Shown: piece by piece, positions 53,271-61,286 of the stretch
Numbering within the stretch: the stretch's first letter is position 1
How the letters are laid out: each line of letters starts with the position of its first letter
Assembly (NCBI RefSeq): GCF_041199985.1
Contig: NZ_CP165647.1
Span: 2,108,001-2,172,000, forward strand
From: Leptotrichia sp. HSP-536
GTDB lineage: Bacteria > Fusobacteriota > Fusobacteriia > Fusobacteriales > Leptotrichiaceae
Reading direction: 5' to 3'
Length of the DNA stretch: 64,000 nucleotides
Notes under the pieces: model-generated
Told to the model about the DNA's origin: nothing
The model's input: only the letters and a program-made list of their open reading frames with translations
The model's database searches: none
Position numbers and translations under genes: made by a program

Positions 53271-53912
53271 GTGAAAAAGAAAATTTTACTTTTAATTACG
53301 AGCATTGTCATGTTAAATTCGTGCGGGGCAGTAGCAGCTGGGACACTTTTTTATTTATCCTATGAAATGGCCTGTGCCACGGGAGATATTTATTGTGATG
53401 AGCCTAAAACAAAAGAGGAGAAAAATGAGGAGAAAAGGAAAAAGCTGGAAGCAAGCTTGCCTAATGGATTAAAAATAGCTAGTTTGGATGACAGGTATTT
53501 TCCAATCGTAACATATGAAAATAAAACGAAGCTAAAATTATACAGGGAAGCAGAAATTTCAGTTCCAAAAAGAATAGTAACTAAAAATTTTAAAAATATA
53601 AAAATAGGATTCTTAGACTCAGGAGAATATTTGTTTGATGAAACACGGCAAATTGGATATCCTGTGGCCGCAAAAAAGGTTGAAATTGATGAAAAAGTAA
53701 AGCTGGATAATATTTTATCAGGAAAAAATGACAAGTTTAAGCTAATTAGTAAAAATACATTTATTGATACTGAAAATCAAAATAAAAAATATTATTTAAA
53801 AAAATTGTCAGAAAATGTATACATTAGTTTTAGCTATGATGATAATTTAAAGGAAGGAACACAGGAATATAAAGCTATAAAAATGATTTTGAAATTGTCG
53901 GAAAGTTGGTAG
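53271..53912 (+). CDS. Putative lipoprotein 1
   Basis: 213 aa. Lipoprotein signal M-K-K-K-I-L-L-L-I ... L-N-S-C (lipid Cys18), then a short hydrophobic stretch, a charged linker (K-T-K-E-E-K-N-E-E-K) and a mixed domain. The start is a GTG after AGAAGGAGG. It heads a tight run of four exported-protein genes, 6 bp before the next. Its R-Q-I-G-Y-P-V-A stretch may correspond to the Y-G-L-P-(I/V) segment of the next two lipoproteins, suggesting distant relationship. No family recognised. Confidence 0.75.
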   Translation: MKKKILLLITSIVMLNSCGAVAAGTLFYLSYEMACATGDIYCDEPKTKEEKNEEKRKKLEASLPNGLKIASLDDRYFPIVTYENKTKLKLYREAEISVPKRIVTKNFKNIKIGFLDSGEYLFDETRQIGYPVAAKKVEIDEKVKLDNILSGKNDKFKLISKNTFIDTENQNKKYYLKKLSENVYISFSYDDNLKEGTQEYKAIKMILKLSESW

Positions 53913-53918
53913 AATTTT

Positions 53919-54485
53919 ATGAAAAAAATAATATATTTGGTATTTATTTGTTGTTTAGTATCATCTTGTAGAGTTGTAAAGGGTGTTTTATCTCCAATAA
54001 TATTGCCAATACAAAGTATATCAGAAACTATTTCAGAAGGCATAAATGATTATAAGCCTAAAAAAAAGGATAGATATGCAGCATATCAAAATAAAGCTTA
54101 TAAAGAAAAAGTAAGCAGAATAACGCTGCATGTACTTGACAGGGAAATGGAATCTCAAGTGGTAAAAATTTATAATAGAGATGTAAATTTGATTGTTCCG
54201 AAAAATATTGTGCTGAAAGTAATTGACTATAATATAGAGATGGTGGATAAAGAATCGGGATATGGACTCCCGATAGTATTTTACAGTGCTTCTAATCCGT
54301 GTTTAGAGAAAAGTTCGTGGGATAAAGATAAATACAAGGATAAATATTTTAAGAAATTATTTGATGATGAATATGTTTACATTGAGTCATATACATACGA
54401 TGGAAAAGAATTGGAAAATAAAATTATAAAGGCAAATGATATGAAACAAATCTGTAAAAATACAGAAAATATGGAGGAAAAATAG
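53919..54485 (+). CDS. Putative lipoprotein 2
   Basis: 188 aa with lipobox V-S-S-C (Cys17). The mature part starts with a hydrophobic V-V-K-G-V-L-S-P-I-I-L-P-I segment, then a Lys/Tyr-rich domain. The segment E-S-G-Y-G-L-P-I-V-F ... N-P-C is shared with the next gene (E-T-D-Y-G-L-P-V-R-F ... Y-P-C), so the two are paralogues. The ribosome binding site is weak. It lies 6 bp after gene 1 and 1 bp before gene 3. Function unknown. Confidence 0.75.
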   Translation: MKKIIYLVFICCLVSSCRVVKGVLSPIILPIQSISETISEGINDYKPKKKDRYAAYQNKAYKEKVSRITLHVLDREMESQVVKIYNRDVNLIVPKNIVLKVIDYNIEMVDKESGYGLPIVFYSASNPCLEKSSWDKDKYKDKYFKKLFDDEYVYIESYTYDGKELENKIIKANDMKQICKNTENMEEK

Positions 54486-54486
54486 T

Positions 54487-55020
54487 ATGAAAAAAATATT
54501 TTTGTTATTAATGAGCGTAATTCTCTTAAACTCATGTTATTCCTTAATTGTTAAACCTATGGTAAAGACAACGGCGGCAGTGATAGGAGCACCATTTTAC
54601 ATAGTAGGGAAACTAATACCTAAAACTGATAATGCTCAATACAGACAAGGTTATCATGCTTATATGGTAGAAGAATACAAGGAAAAAATTGATGCTTTGA
54701 TGAATGATATTCTAAAAAGGGAATGGGAAGAGACAAAATTTCATGAAGAAAAAATATTGCTTCCAAAAGGATTGACTGTAAAAAATGGAATATTGCTGGA
54801 CGTGGAAACAGATTACGGATTACCAGTAAGATTTATAGGAGATTCCTATCCGTGTTATTTTGATGGTAAAAAAGGAGTGTACGATTTAAAATCAAAAGAA
54901 GAGTATTATTTAAAAGGTAATGCTAAAAACTATTATAAAATTGAAAGTGAAACTGAAAAGGGAAAATTGCTGGAAAAATTAATTTTGGAAAAAAATAATG
55001 TGCAGAGAGGATGTCAATAA
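54487..55020 (+). CDS. Putative lipoprotein 3, paralogue of lipoprotein 2
   Basis: 177 aa with lipobox L-N-S-C (Cys17), a hydrophobic stretch V-K-T-T-A-A-V-I-G-A-P-F-Y-I-V-G and a charged domain. It shares with its neighbour the layout Y-K-E-K-(I/V) ... L-x-R-E-x-E ... L-P-K-(G/N)-(I/L) ... Y-G-L-P-V ... Y-P-C. The ribosome binding site GGAGG lies in the end of the previous gene. Its stop almost touches the next gene, consistent with one operon. Confidence 0.75.
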   Translation: MKKIFLLLMSVILLNSCYSLIVKPMVKTTAAVIGAPFYIVGKLIPKTDNAQYRQGYHAYMVEEYKEKIDALMNDILKREWEETKFHEEKILLPKGLTVKNGILLDVETDYGLPVRFIGDSYPCYFDGKKGVYDLKSKEEYYLKGNAKNYYKIESETEKGKLLEKLILEKNNVQRGCQ

Positions 55021-55021
55021 T

Positions 55022-55561
55022 ATGAAAAAATGGATATTATTATTTTTAATTATATTTGGTAATTGCTTGATATTTTCTGATGAAGTAAGTAATGAAAAAT
55101 TGTATTCAAATGTTTTAAAGGTAGAAAATGATAATTACGATACAGTAATTGGAATACCAACACATAGTAAGGAAGAGTTAAAAGCATTTATCATAGGAGA
55201 AGCGGCTTTGGAAAGTGACAGGGACAAAATTTATAAAAATATATCTAAAAATGCAAATAAAGTTACATTAATTTATTTTGATTCAAAGGATAATTGGGCA
55301 ATAAAAGAAGTTGTAAAATTATTAAAAAAGAAAAAATTTAAAGGACAAGTAGAAGTTATTACTTTCTTCTATAATGAAAGTAAAAATTTGAGAAATATGT
55401 TGGAAAAAAATGGATGGACATATTCGGGGTATGGAGAAATTGATAGTATTTCTGGAACGGTAATGTATGATGGAACAGAAAAGTCCAAGAGTGAAATTAT
55501 AAAAATATTTTTAGAAAAAATAAAAAGAACTTTAGAAAATAATAAAATAATTATTTATTAA
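55022..55561 (+). CDS. Exported protein of unknown function
   Basis: About 179 aa from the ATG at 55022 (AGAGAGGATG upstream); an earlier in-frame start at 54998 would precede the signal peptide. The signal peptide K-K-W-I-L-L-F-L-I-I-F-G ends near I-F-S-D. The mature domain alternates strands and helices (V-T-L-I-Y-F-D-S-K-D-N-W, V-E-V-I-T-F-F-Y-N-E-S-K-N-L). It has no lipid cysteine, unlike the three genes before it. No family recognised. Confidence 0.65.
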   Translation: MKKWILLFLIIFGNCLIFSDEVSNEKLYSNVLKVENDNYDTVIGIPTHSKEELKAFIIGEAALESDRDKIYKNISKNANKVTLIYFDSKDNWAIKEVVKLLKKKKFKGQVEVITFFYNESKNLRNMLEKNGWTYSGYGEIDSISGTVMYDGTEKSKSEIIKIFLEKIKRTLENNKIIIY

Positions 55562-55685
55562 CTTTGATAATATTATCAAAGTTATCAGTTTGATTTTGAA
55601 AAAATTCCAACTGAAATAAATAAAGTAATTTTTTTAGTTGAAGCAAGGAGAAAATTTAAATATTTTTATTCCCTGCTTTTTATTT
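55560..55685 (+). terminator. Palindrome and probable terminator after the exported-protein run
   Basis: A perfect 24-bp palindrome at 55560-55583 (half-site AACTTTGATAAT) touches the stop codon. About 60 bp on, arms AGCAAGGA / TCCCTGCT (one mismatch) are followed by TTTTTATTTT, the more likely terminator. Confidence 0.45.
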
Positions 55686-55688
55686 TCT

Positions 55689-56165
55689 TTATAAAGAAGT
55701 TAAATAATCAACCAGTTCTTTTTCAATTTCTGCATTAAACTTTCCAATTCTGAAATTGTACTTAATGTCTTCAAAATTTTCTGGATTTTTATCCATTTCC
55801 TTTCTCACTATATCTGGAAATTCATTCCAAAAAGTATTATATTTTCCATCAACATACGAAATTAATGTAGGTATTTTTATTCTTTCATCTGTATCTGGAA
55901 AAAATTCTTTGGCAGTTTCTCTTGAACGGTAGTCAATTTTTATTTTATTGTTCAAGTCGCTGAATTTTTTTAGGAAAGGGACAGTTGCACGGCAATCGGG
56001 ACAGTAAACTTGTGCTACAGCGATAATTGTAATATCCTTGTCTATACTTTTTATAGCCTTTTCAGTTTCTTCTGATAAAGAAATTTTTTCTATAATTCTT
56101 AGCTGTTTTTCATCTTCCTGAGCTTCAGTAACTTCAAATTTTAAATAATCTTCAAATGCTCCCAT
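55689..56165 (-). CDS. Thioredoxin-family protein (CPDC motif)
   Basis: 158 aa, cytoplasmic. The redox motif V-Y-C-P-D-C-R-A has Cys55 and Cys58. The cis-Pro loop I-K-I-P-T-L-I-S-Y and surrounding strands fit a thioredoxin fold with an extra N-terminal helical part and a C-terminal helix. The ATG at 56165 follows GAGGTG; the GTG at 56174 overlaps that site. It lies downstream of the ahpC genes on the same strand, but a strong terminator separates them. A role in thiol-peroxide defence is inferred from position. Confidence 0.8.
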   Translation of the reverse strand: MGAFEDYLKFEVTEAQEDEKQLRIIEKISLSEETEKAIKSIDKDITIIAVAQVYCPDCRATVPFLKKFSDLNNKIKIDYRSRETAKEFFPDTDERIKIPTLISYVDGKYNTFWNEFPDIVRKEMDKNPENFEDIKYNFRIGKFNAEIEKELVDYLTSL

Positions 56166-56336
56166 TATTTTCACCTCATAAATTTATTTTCTCTTTTTAA
56201 TATTTTATCATTATCAGATAAGTTTTTGCAAGTTTAAATTTTATTTTATTTACGTGATTCTCCTTATTCTAGCGAATATTCTTTTACTATTCACATTTAT
56301 CATGTAGATGTAGATTTAAATTTATTTTATTCAAAA

Positions 56337-56391
56337 ACAAAAAACACGACTCATAAACTTTTTGATTTTTTCATTTAGTTCATAAGCCATG
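56337..56391 (-). terminator. Strong terminator of the ahpC operon
   Basis: Minus-strand 15-bp stem between 56377-56391 and 56345-56359, fully paired when G-U pairs are allowed, followed by TTTTTTG. Confidence 0.75.
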
Positions 56392-56463
56392 CTCTTTTTA
56401 TCTAAAAACTATTCTGTTCCTTAAGATAAATCAATTTTCTCTCTTCACAAATTTTACTTTTTA

Positions 56464-57096
56464 TTAAGCATTGACAACTAGATTCAGTAATTCTTCGATA
56501 GTTTTTGCACCAACTGACTTTTGCTCTCCATCTATAAAGACAACTGGTACTGCCTGAATATCTTTTTCTTTTGCTTCTTCAAAGAATACAGCACTGTCTA
56601 CCATTGTTGCTGTAATGTTTTTATTGCTTGCAGAAATTAAGTTCAATGCCTGAACTACATCTGGACAATGTGTACAGGATAATGAAATAAATGTTTCAAT
56701 ATTTACAGGTTTATTAACTGATTCTGCTTTTGCAAGCTGTTCTCCCTCCAATTTTTTTCCTAATCCAGCTAATCCTAAAATAGCTAGAATAAAGCTGTTA
56801 AACTCGTGTCCACCAGGAATTCCTGAAAAATTAATTCCAGTATTTTCTCCATCTTTCAATATTGTAAATGATATTGGACGAGTAATTTTTGCTTTTTCCA
56901 AATCAGCTTTGTCATCTTCAAATGATTTTTTTACATAATTTACTTTTCCTGAAATAGCGTCCACTTCCTGTAAAAAACTGTCTAGCTCTTTTGATTTTTC
57001 ACTTTCATCTAAAAATGAAACTAATTCAATATTTCCATTAATTTTATCAAAGTACATTTTTAACTGTTCCACAATATTGCTATCTAATAAAGTCAT
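56464..57096 (-). CDS. Stand-alone AhpF N-terminal-domain-like disulfide protein
   Basis: 210 aa equal to the N-terminal double-thioredoxin domain of AhpF, without the flavin NADH-disulfide reductase part. The redox centre S-L-S-C-T-H-C-P-D-V-V-Q-A-L (Cys141, Cys144) aligns with Cys129/Cys132 of E. coli AhpF. T-I-L-K-D-G ... F-S-G-I-P-G-G-H-E-F belongs to the first Trx fold. It should pass electrons to AhpC, whose gene lies 46 bp upstream. The electrons must then come from a separate reductase such as TrxB. GAGGAGGG precedes the ATG. Confidence 0.85.
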   Translation of the reverse strand: MTLLDSNIVEQLKMYFDKINGNIELVSFLDESEKSKELDSFLQEVDAISGKVNYVKKSFEDDKADLEKAKITRPISFTILKDGENTGINFSGIPGGHEFNSFILAILGLAGLGKKLEGEQLAKAESVNKPVNIETFISLSCTHCPDVVQALNLISASNKNITATMVDSAVFFEEAKEKDIQAVPVVFIDGEQKSVGAKTIEELLNLVVNA

Positions 57097-57142
57097 TTTT
57101 CCCTCCTCTTTAAATAAAATTTTATAACTTTTTGAAAAAAAC

Positions 57143-57709
57143 CTAAATTTTACCTACTAAATCTAATCCTGGTTTTAAAGTAGCTTCCCCTTCTTTCCAT
57201 TTCGCAGGGCAAACTAATCCTGGGTTATCAGCAACAAATTTTGCAGCTTTTGCTCTTCTTACTAATTCAGAAGCATCTCTTCCGATTCCTTCATCATTTA
57301 CTTCGTAAGCAACAATTTTCCCTTCAGGATTTATAACAAAAGTTCCTCTATAAGCTAATCCGCTTTCTTCATTTAATACTTCAAATTCTCTTGAAATAGC
57401 TTTTGTAGGGTCTCCAATCATTGTATATTTAACTTTCCCAATTGCTTCAGAATGATCGTGCCACGCTTTATGAGTAAAGTGAGTATCTGTACTTACTGAA
57501 TAAACGTTAAATCCTAATTTTTCCAATTCTTCCCTATGATTTTCTAAATCTTCCAATTCTGTTGGACATACAAATGTAAAATCAGCTGGATAAAATACAA
57601 CAACATTCCATTTTCCTAAAAAGTCCTTTTCAAAGTTCACTTCTCTAAATTCTTCATTTTGATAAGCCTGAGCTGTAAAATTTTCAATTTTTTTTCCTAT
57701 TAAAGACAT
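57143..57709 (-). CDS. ahpC: Alkyl hydroperoxide reductase C (2-Cys peroxiredoxin)
   Basis: 188 aa peroxiredoxin that reduces H2O2, organic peroxides and peroxynitrite. Peroxidatic Cys48 is in F-T-F-V-C-P-T-E and resolving Cys167 in G-L-V-C-P-A-K-W, the typical 2-Cys AhpC arrangement with full length. AGGAGG precedes the ATG. A near-perfect promoter lies upstream, and the AhpF-NTD-like gene follows, so the pair forms a peroxide-defence unit. Confidence 0.96.
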   Translation of the reverse strand: MSLIGKKIENFTAQAYQNEEFREVNFEKDFLGKWNVVVFYPADFTFVCPTELEDLENHREELEKLGFNVYSVSTDTHFTHKAWHDHSEAIGKVKYTMIGDPTKAISREFEVLNEESGLAYRGTFVINPEGKIVAYEVNDEGIGRDASELVRRAKAAKFVADNPGLVCPAKWKEGEATLKPGLDLVGKI

Positions 57710-57777
57710 AAATTTCCTCCTAATTTAATTATACTATTATTTTTATTTTGAAACGATTACAATTATTTCTTGATTAC

Positions 57778-57805
57778 ATTATACCATAAAATATTATTTT
57801 GTCAA
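57778..57805 (-). promoter_or_regulatory. Consensus promoter of the ahpC operon
   Basis: Minus-strand -35 TTGACA (57800-57805), 16-bp spacer, -10 TATAAT (57778-57783) with extended TG. No convincing PerR box was seen. Confidence 0.75.
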
Positions 57806-57950
57806 ATAAAATTTTTATAAATTTTTTTATAAAATGAAACATTCAGATTTATAACATTCATTACATAAGAAAAAGTGCTTGTAATTACAAAGACAACTGT
57901 TATTTCTTTCATTAAAAATCATTCAACAATACTATTTTTAAGAAAATCTA

Positions 57951-57999
57951 GCAAGAAGTCTCCTGCTTCTACAAGTAGGAGATGAATTACTTTTCTTGC
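57951..57999 (+). repeat. Solo IS200/IS605-like end (nested hairpin)
   Basis: Inner arms CTCCTGCTT (57960-57968) / AAGTAGGAG (57973-57981) with a CTAC loop, and outer arms GCAAGAA (57951-57957) / TTCTTGC (57993-57999). The order CAAGAAG-hairpin-GAATTAC aligns with the right end of the TnpB remnant at 29953-29990 (minus: CAAGAAG-hairpin-GTTCAC). No tnpB or tnpA is next to it. The surrounding 57710-58080 has no gene. Confidence 0.55.
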
Positions 58000-58080
58000 A
58001 AAAAAATAAAAAAATAAAATTTTTTATGATATAATTTACTTAATAAAAATATATTAAAAATTAAGATCATATATAATTTC

Positions 58081-58835
58081 ATGAAATATAATTTAACATT
58101 CAAACACAGAATTTTTGGATATATTTGGGATTACTTGAATTTTTCTCATATTCATGGACGTTATTCAGAAGAGGAAAATTTACCTTGGGATTTTAGAACA
58201 GTCATAAATAGTATTTGAAAAATAATATGAAATTTCTGAATATGAAAACAGGTGGTGGAGAGTTTTTGCTTTCATTAAATCATCTAAAACATAACACATC
58301 GGCAATTGAAGGTTATCAGCCAAATGTTGAACTGTGTAAAAAAGTATTGCTGCCATTGGGAATAGATTTTAAAGAAGCGGATGGAGATGAAAAACTCCCA
58401 TTTGAAAATGAATATTTTGACATAATTACCAATCGGCATGGGGCTTATAATGTTACAGAATTAAAAAGAGTCTTGAAAAAAGATGGAATTTTTATTACAC
58501 AGCAGGTAGGGGCAGAAAATGATAGGGAACTTGTCGAAATGTTACTACCTAAATATAAAGATTTACCGTACGCTGAGCACTATCTCAATATTAAACAGCA
58601 GGAAATTTCTGAACAAGGATTTGAAATATTAGAAAGTGGGGAAACATTTCAACCAATAAAGTTTTTTGATACAGAAGCTCTTGTATGGTTTGCAAAAATT
58701 ATTGAATGGGAATTTCCAAATTTTTCAGTCGAAAGCCATCTTGACAATTTGTATAAAGTACAGGAAATAATTGAGTCAAATGGAGCAGTGGAAGGAAGGA
58801 TTCACAGGTTTTATATTGTGGGTAAGAAGATTTGA
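58081..58835 (+). pseudogene. Frameshifted SAM-dependent methyltransferase
   Basis: A class I methyltransferase split in two frames. Piece 1 (58081-58218) has H-I-H-G-R-Y-S-E-E-E-N-L-P-W-D-F-R-T. Piece 2 (from the TTG at 58215) has motif I K-T-G-G-G-E-F-L, L-P-F-E-N-E-Y-F-D-I-I (motif IV-like) and V-L-K-K-D-G-I-F-I. One extra base near 58212 in A-G-T-A-T-T-T-G breaks a frame that would otherwise give about 251 aa in the expected family order. It is either a recent pseudogene, a sequencing error, or a two-polypeptide product. The motif I aspartate before G-x-G-G-G is Asn-Met-Lys-Thr here. Confidence 0.75.
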
Positions 58836-58912
58836 AACAGTAAAAATCAGAAATACAGGAAATCGGAAAAAATTATTAAAAGATAAAATGGATTGGAAAG
58901 GCGGTAAAAATA

Positions 58913-60091
58913 ATGAATCTTATAGATAAAAATACCAAAGTTTACTATATAAGCACTTTTTTACTATTTTTAGCTTCCACAATGCCACATTCCATTCTGA
59001 CTGTACTTTTTCTGAAAAAAGGCTTGTTAATGTCGCAGATTGTGCTAATGCAATCTTTTTTTAACCTTTCAATGATTATTTTTGAGATTCCAAGCGGAGT
59101 AATGTCGGATTTATATTCACGTAAAAAAGTCTATATTTTATCATTGCTCACATTGATTATAACTTTTTTCCTAATTATATTTTCTAAAAGCCTATTTTGG
59201 TTATCAGTTGCATATACAATATATGGATTGGCAAATGCACTGGAAACTGGAACACTTGATGTAATTTTAATAAATAGTTTGAAAAATAATGAAACTGGAT
59301 TGCAAAAATTTTTAAAATATCAAAAGCAAATTTCGACTTTTTCCTCCATTTTAGGTTCAGGAATAGGATTTTTACTTTATTTTAAGATAGGTGTAAATAT
59401 TTATTTTATTTCTATTACTTTGATACTTATCAATATATTGCTAACAGTCTTATTTTTTTCCGATGAGAATAAAAAAGCAAATGAAAATATAAACTTTCAA
59501 ATTTTTAAAAGGCATATAGCCGAGTGCATTTCTGAATTAAAAGAAAAAAGAGTAATGAAGTATTATTTTATATTTTTTGGAATTATACAAATTTTTATTC
59601 AAAGCCATTTTCAGTTATGGCAAAAACTTTTTTTAGATAAAGGAATTGGAGAAAAGAATTTTTTTGTAATGTATGTGCTGTTTCAAATAATTGTAATTAT
59701 TGCATACAATACAAATATTCTGCTTATAAATATGAAAAAATTGTACTTGTTATTAATTTCAATATTTTTAATGGCAATAACTGTAATAATATTAAAAAAT
59801 AATCTAATATTTACAGGAATATACCTAATATTATGCACAATCTTTTTCATAATTAACTACTATTTTGAATTTAACTTTAATAAAATCCTGTCAAAAGAAA
59901 AAATAAGTGCAATAACTTCAATGAAATCATTTTTTTCAAGGATTTTTTCATTCGGAACGTTATTTGTTTCTAGTTTATTATTAAGAAAAATTAGTGTTGT
60001 TAATTTATTTGTGATAAATGTTACAGTTGTTATTTTTGTGGTTATGTATCTAATTTTTAGAATTAATAAATCTGTTCGAATCAAGGCGTAA
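58913..60091 (+). CDS. MFS transporter
   Basis: 392 aa with about 12 hydrophobic segments and a major-facilitator motif A between helices 2 and 3 (G-V-M-S-D-L-Y-S-R-K-K-V). I-F-E-I-P-S-G precedes it. The second half is especially Ile/Phe-rich. The ATG follows AAAGGCGG. It is likely an exporter or drug/proton antiporter, but the substrate is not visible. It starts 77 bp after the frameshifted methyltransferase and may share its transcript. Confidence 0.85.
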   Translation: MNLIDKNTKVYYISTFLLFLASTMPHSILTVLFLKKGLLMSQIVLMQSFFNLSMIIFEIPSGVMSDLYSRKKVYILSLLTLIITFFLIIFSKSLFWLSVAYTIYGLANALETGTLDVILINSLKNNETGLQKFLKYQKQISTFSSILGSGIGFLLYFKIGVNIYFISITLILINILLTVLFFSDENKKANENINFQIFKRHIAECISELKEKRVMKYYFIFFGIIQIFIQSHFQLWQKLFLDKGIGEKNFFVMYVLFQIIVIIAYNTNILLINMKKLYLLLISIFLMAITVIILKNNLIFTGIYLILCTIFFIINYYFEFNFNKILSKEKISAITSMKSFFSRIFSFGTLFVSSLLLRKISVVNLFVINVTVVIFVVMYLIFRINKSVRIKA

Positions 60092-60110
60092 AATAATACT
60101 GGTTGTGGAA

Positions 60111-60300
60111 ATGATGAATAATGTTGAAGGAATAAAAAAACTTAAAGAAGAAAAGATGTTCAGGGTATTTTTATATAAAAAAAGACAATACTGATATTCG
60201 ATTCAATGTTTCTGAGGAAGAAATAAAGGAAAAATTTGGAAATGTAAAATTTAGTGAAACTCCAGATGAATTTATAAATAAATATGGTATAACAAATTAA
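60111..60300 (+). pseudogene. Small gene broken in a seven-A run
   Basis: From the ATG at 60111 the frame reads M-M-N-N-V-E-G-I-K-K-L-K-E-E-K and stops at 60192-60194. In the next frame N-T-D-I-R-F-N-V-S-E-E-E-I-K continues to a TAA at 60298-60300. Removing one A from the run at 60177-60183 joins the two into about 62 residues with even composition. It may be a decayed gene, a sequencing error or a phase-variable switch. It abuts the toxin-tail gene. No family recognised. Confidence 0.55.
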
Positions 60301-60301
60301 T

Positions 60302-60490
60302 ATGGCTAAAACTATAGTAGAACAATATGAAAAAAGAAAAAACGAACTACCTGTTGGAACAAGACAAAATATTATTATTGATGCTAGAGGACAAGGAATC
60401 ACTTATTCACAAGAACAAAAAATAATCCAGAAAATAATTGAAAAATCTAATGGAACAATAAAAAAATCAGATATAACAATATGGAAATAG
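60302..60490 (+). pseudogene. C-terminal fragment of a polymorphic-type toxin (toxin tail)
   Basis: 62 codons: V-E-Q-Y-E-K-R-K-N-E-L-P-V-G-T-R-Q-N-I-I then I-D-A-R-G-Q-G and K-S-N-G-T-I-K-K-S-D-I. This resembles the extreme C-terminus of large secreted hemagglutinin/CdiA-like toxins, with the rest of the protein absent. Its ATG touches the stop of the preceding broken gene and has no clear ribosome binding site. The likely immunity gene starts 13 bp downstream. It could be a real small protein. Family assignment is from memory of the pattern and moderate at best. Confidence 0.45.
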
Positions 60491-60503
60491 AAAGGAAGAA
60501 AAA

Positions 60504-61190
60504 ATGGAAGAATTATCAACAAAAGAATACAATGAACTATATAAAAAATATTTTAAAGAAATTTTCAATAAACCAATGAAAGACTTTGGATTTAAAAAGA
60601 AAGGAACAGGACGATTTTGCAAATTAAATAAAATAGGATTATTTGAATATATAGGTTTTTTTAGATATTATCATGAATTAAGAGTAGAGTATGCAATAAT
60701 ACCGATATATAGTTATATAATGAAAAATTCTATAGGAAATGGTGCAAAAACGGCATTTGTAGATTTGGATGGAGAAGAAAAAATGGAAGAAGGAATGAAA
60801 AGTATTTTAGAGGAAATAGAAAATAAAATAATTCCTTGGTTTAAAAAATATGAAGATTTAGATACTTTTTTTGAAGAAGTAGTAGAAAATGATAGAAAGT
60901 ATTTTTGGTCTGACATTTATAAATATTTATTCAGAGCGACTACTTTTGCAAAGTTTAAAAAATATTCAAAAATACAGGAGAATATAGATAAAGTAAGAGA
61001 AGAATACAATAAACTTCCAGATGAAGAAAAAGCATATGACTTTTATAATGTTATATTAAAAGAAGTAGATGAATTAGAAGAAAAATTAAAAGAAGGAGAA
61101 GAAAGTGTAGAAAAACATATTGAGGCAATGGAGTATAAATCACTATTGGCCTGGAAAATGGAGAAATTATTGAAAAATAAATCTAAATGA
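60504..61190 (+). CDS. Probable immunity protein (orphan)
   Basis: 228 aa soluble protein. The N-terminus Y-K-K-Y-F-K-E-I-F-N-K-P-M-K-D-F-G-F-K-K-K-G-T-type layout recalls DUF4304-like immunity proteins: a helix, G-F-K-K-K-G, then aromatic strands. The C-terminal half is helical and acidic (E-L-E-E-K-L-K-E-G-E-E). AAAGGAAG precedes the ATG. Position just after a toxin-tail fragment is the classic place for an immunity gene. That role is inference. Confidence 0.5.
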   Translation: MEELSTKEYNELYKKYFKEIFNKPMKDFGFKKKGTGRFCKLNKIGLFEYIGFFRYYHELRVEYAIIPIYSYIMKNSIGNGAKTAFVDLDGEEKMEEGMKSILEEIENKIIPWFKKYEDLDTFFEEVVENDRKYFWSDIYKYLFRATTFAKFKKYSKIQENIDKVREEYNKLPDEEKAYDFYNVILKEVDELEEKLKEGEESVEKHIEAMEYKSLLAWKMEKLLKNKSK

Positions 61191-61286
61191 ATTTGTGGAA
61201 ATGAAAAATCATCCACTCCAAACTCTACTGAAGTTAAAACTATGATAAATCATGGTAAAGAGAATTTAAAAAGAGGTGTATACTAA
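61191..61286 (+). pseudogene. Second toxin-tail fragment overlapping the next gene
   Basis: About 31 codons in frame with the stop of the gene before: C-G-N-E-K-S-S-T-P-N-S-T-E-V-K-T ... L-K-R-G-V-Y, ending in a TAA (61284-61286) that shares one base with the ATG at 61286. No start codon is near the beginning. It looks like the last residues of a longer toxin whose body was lost. Confidence 0.4.
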
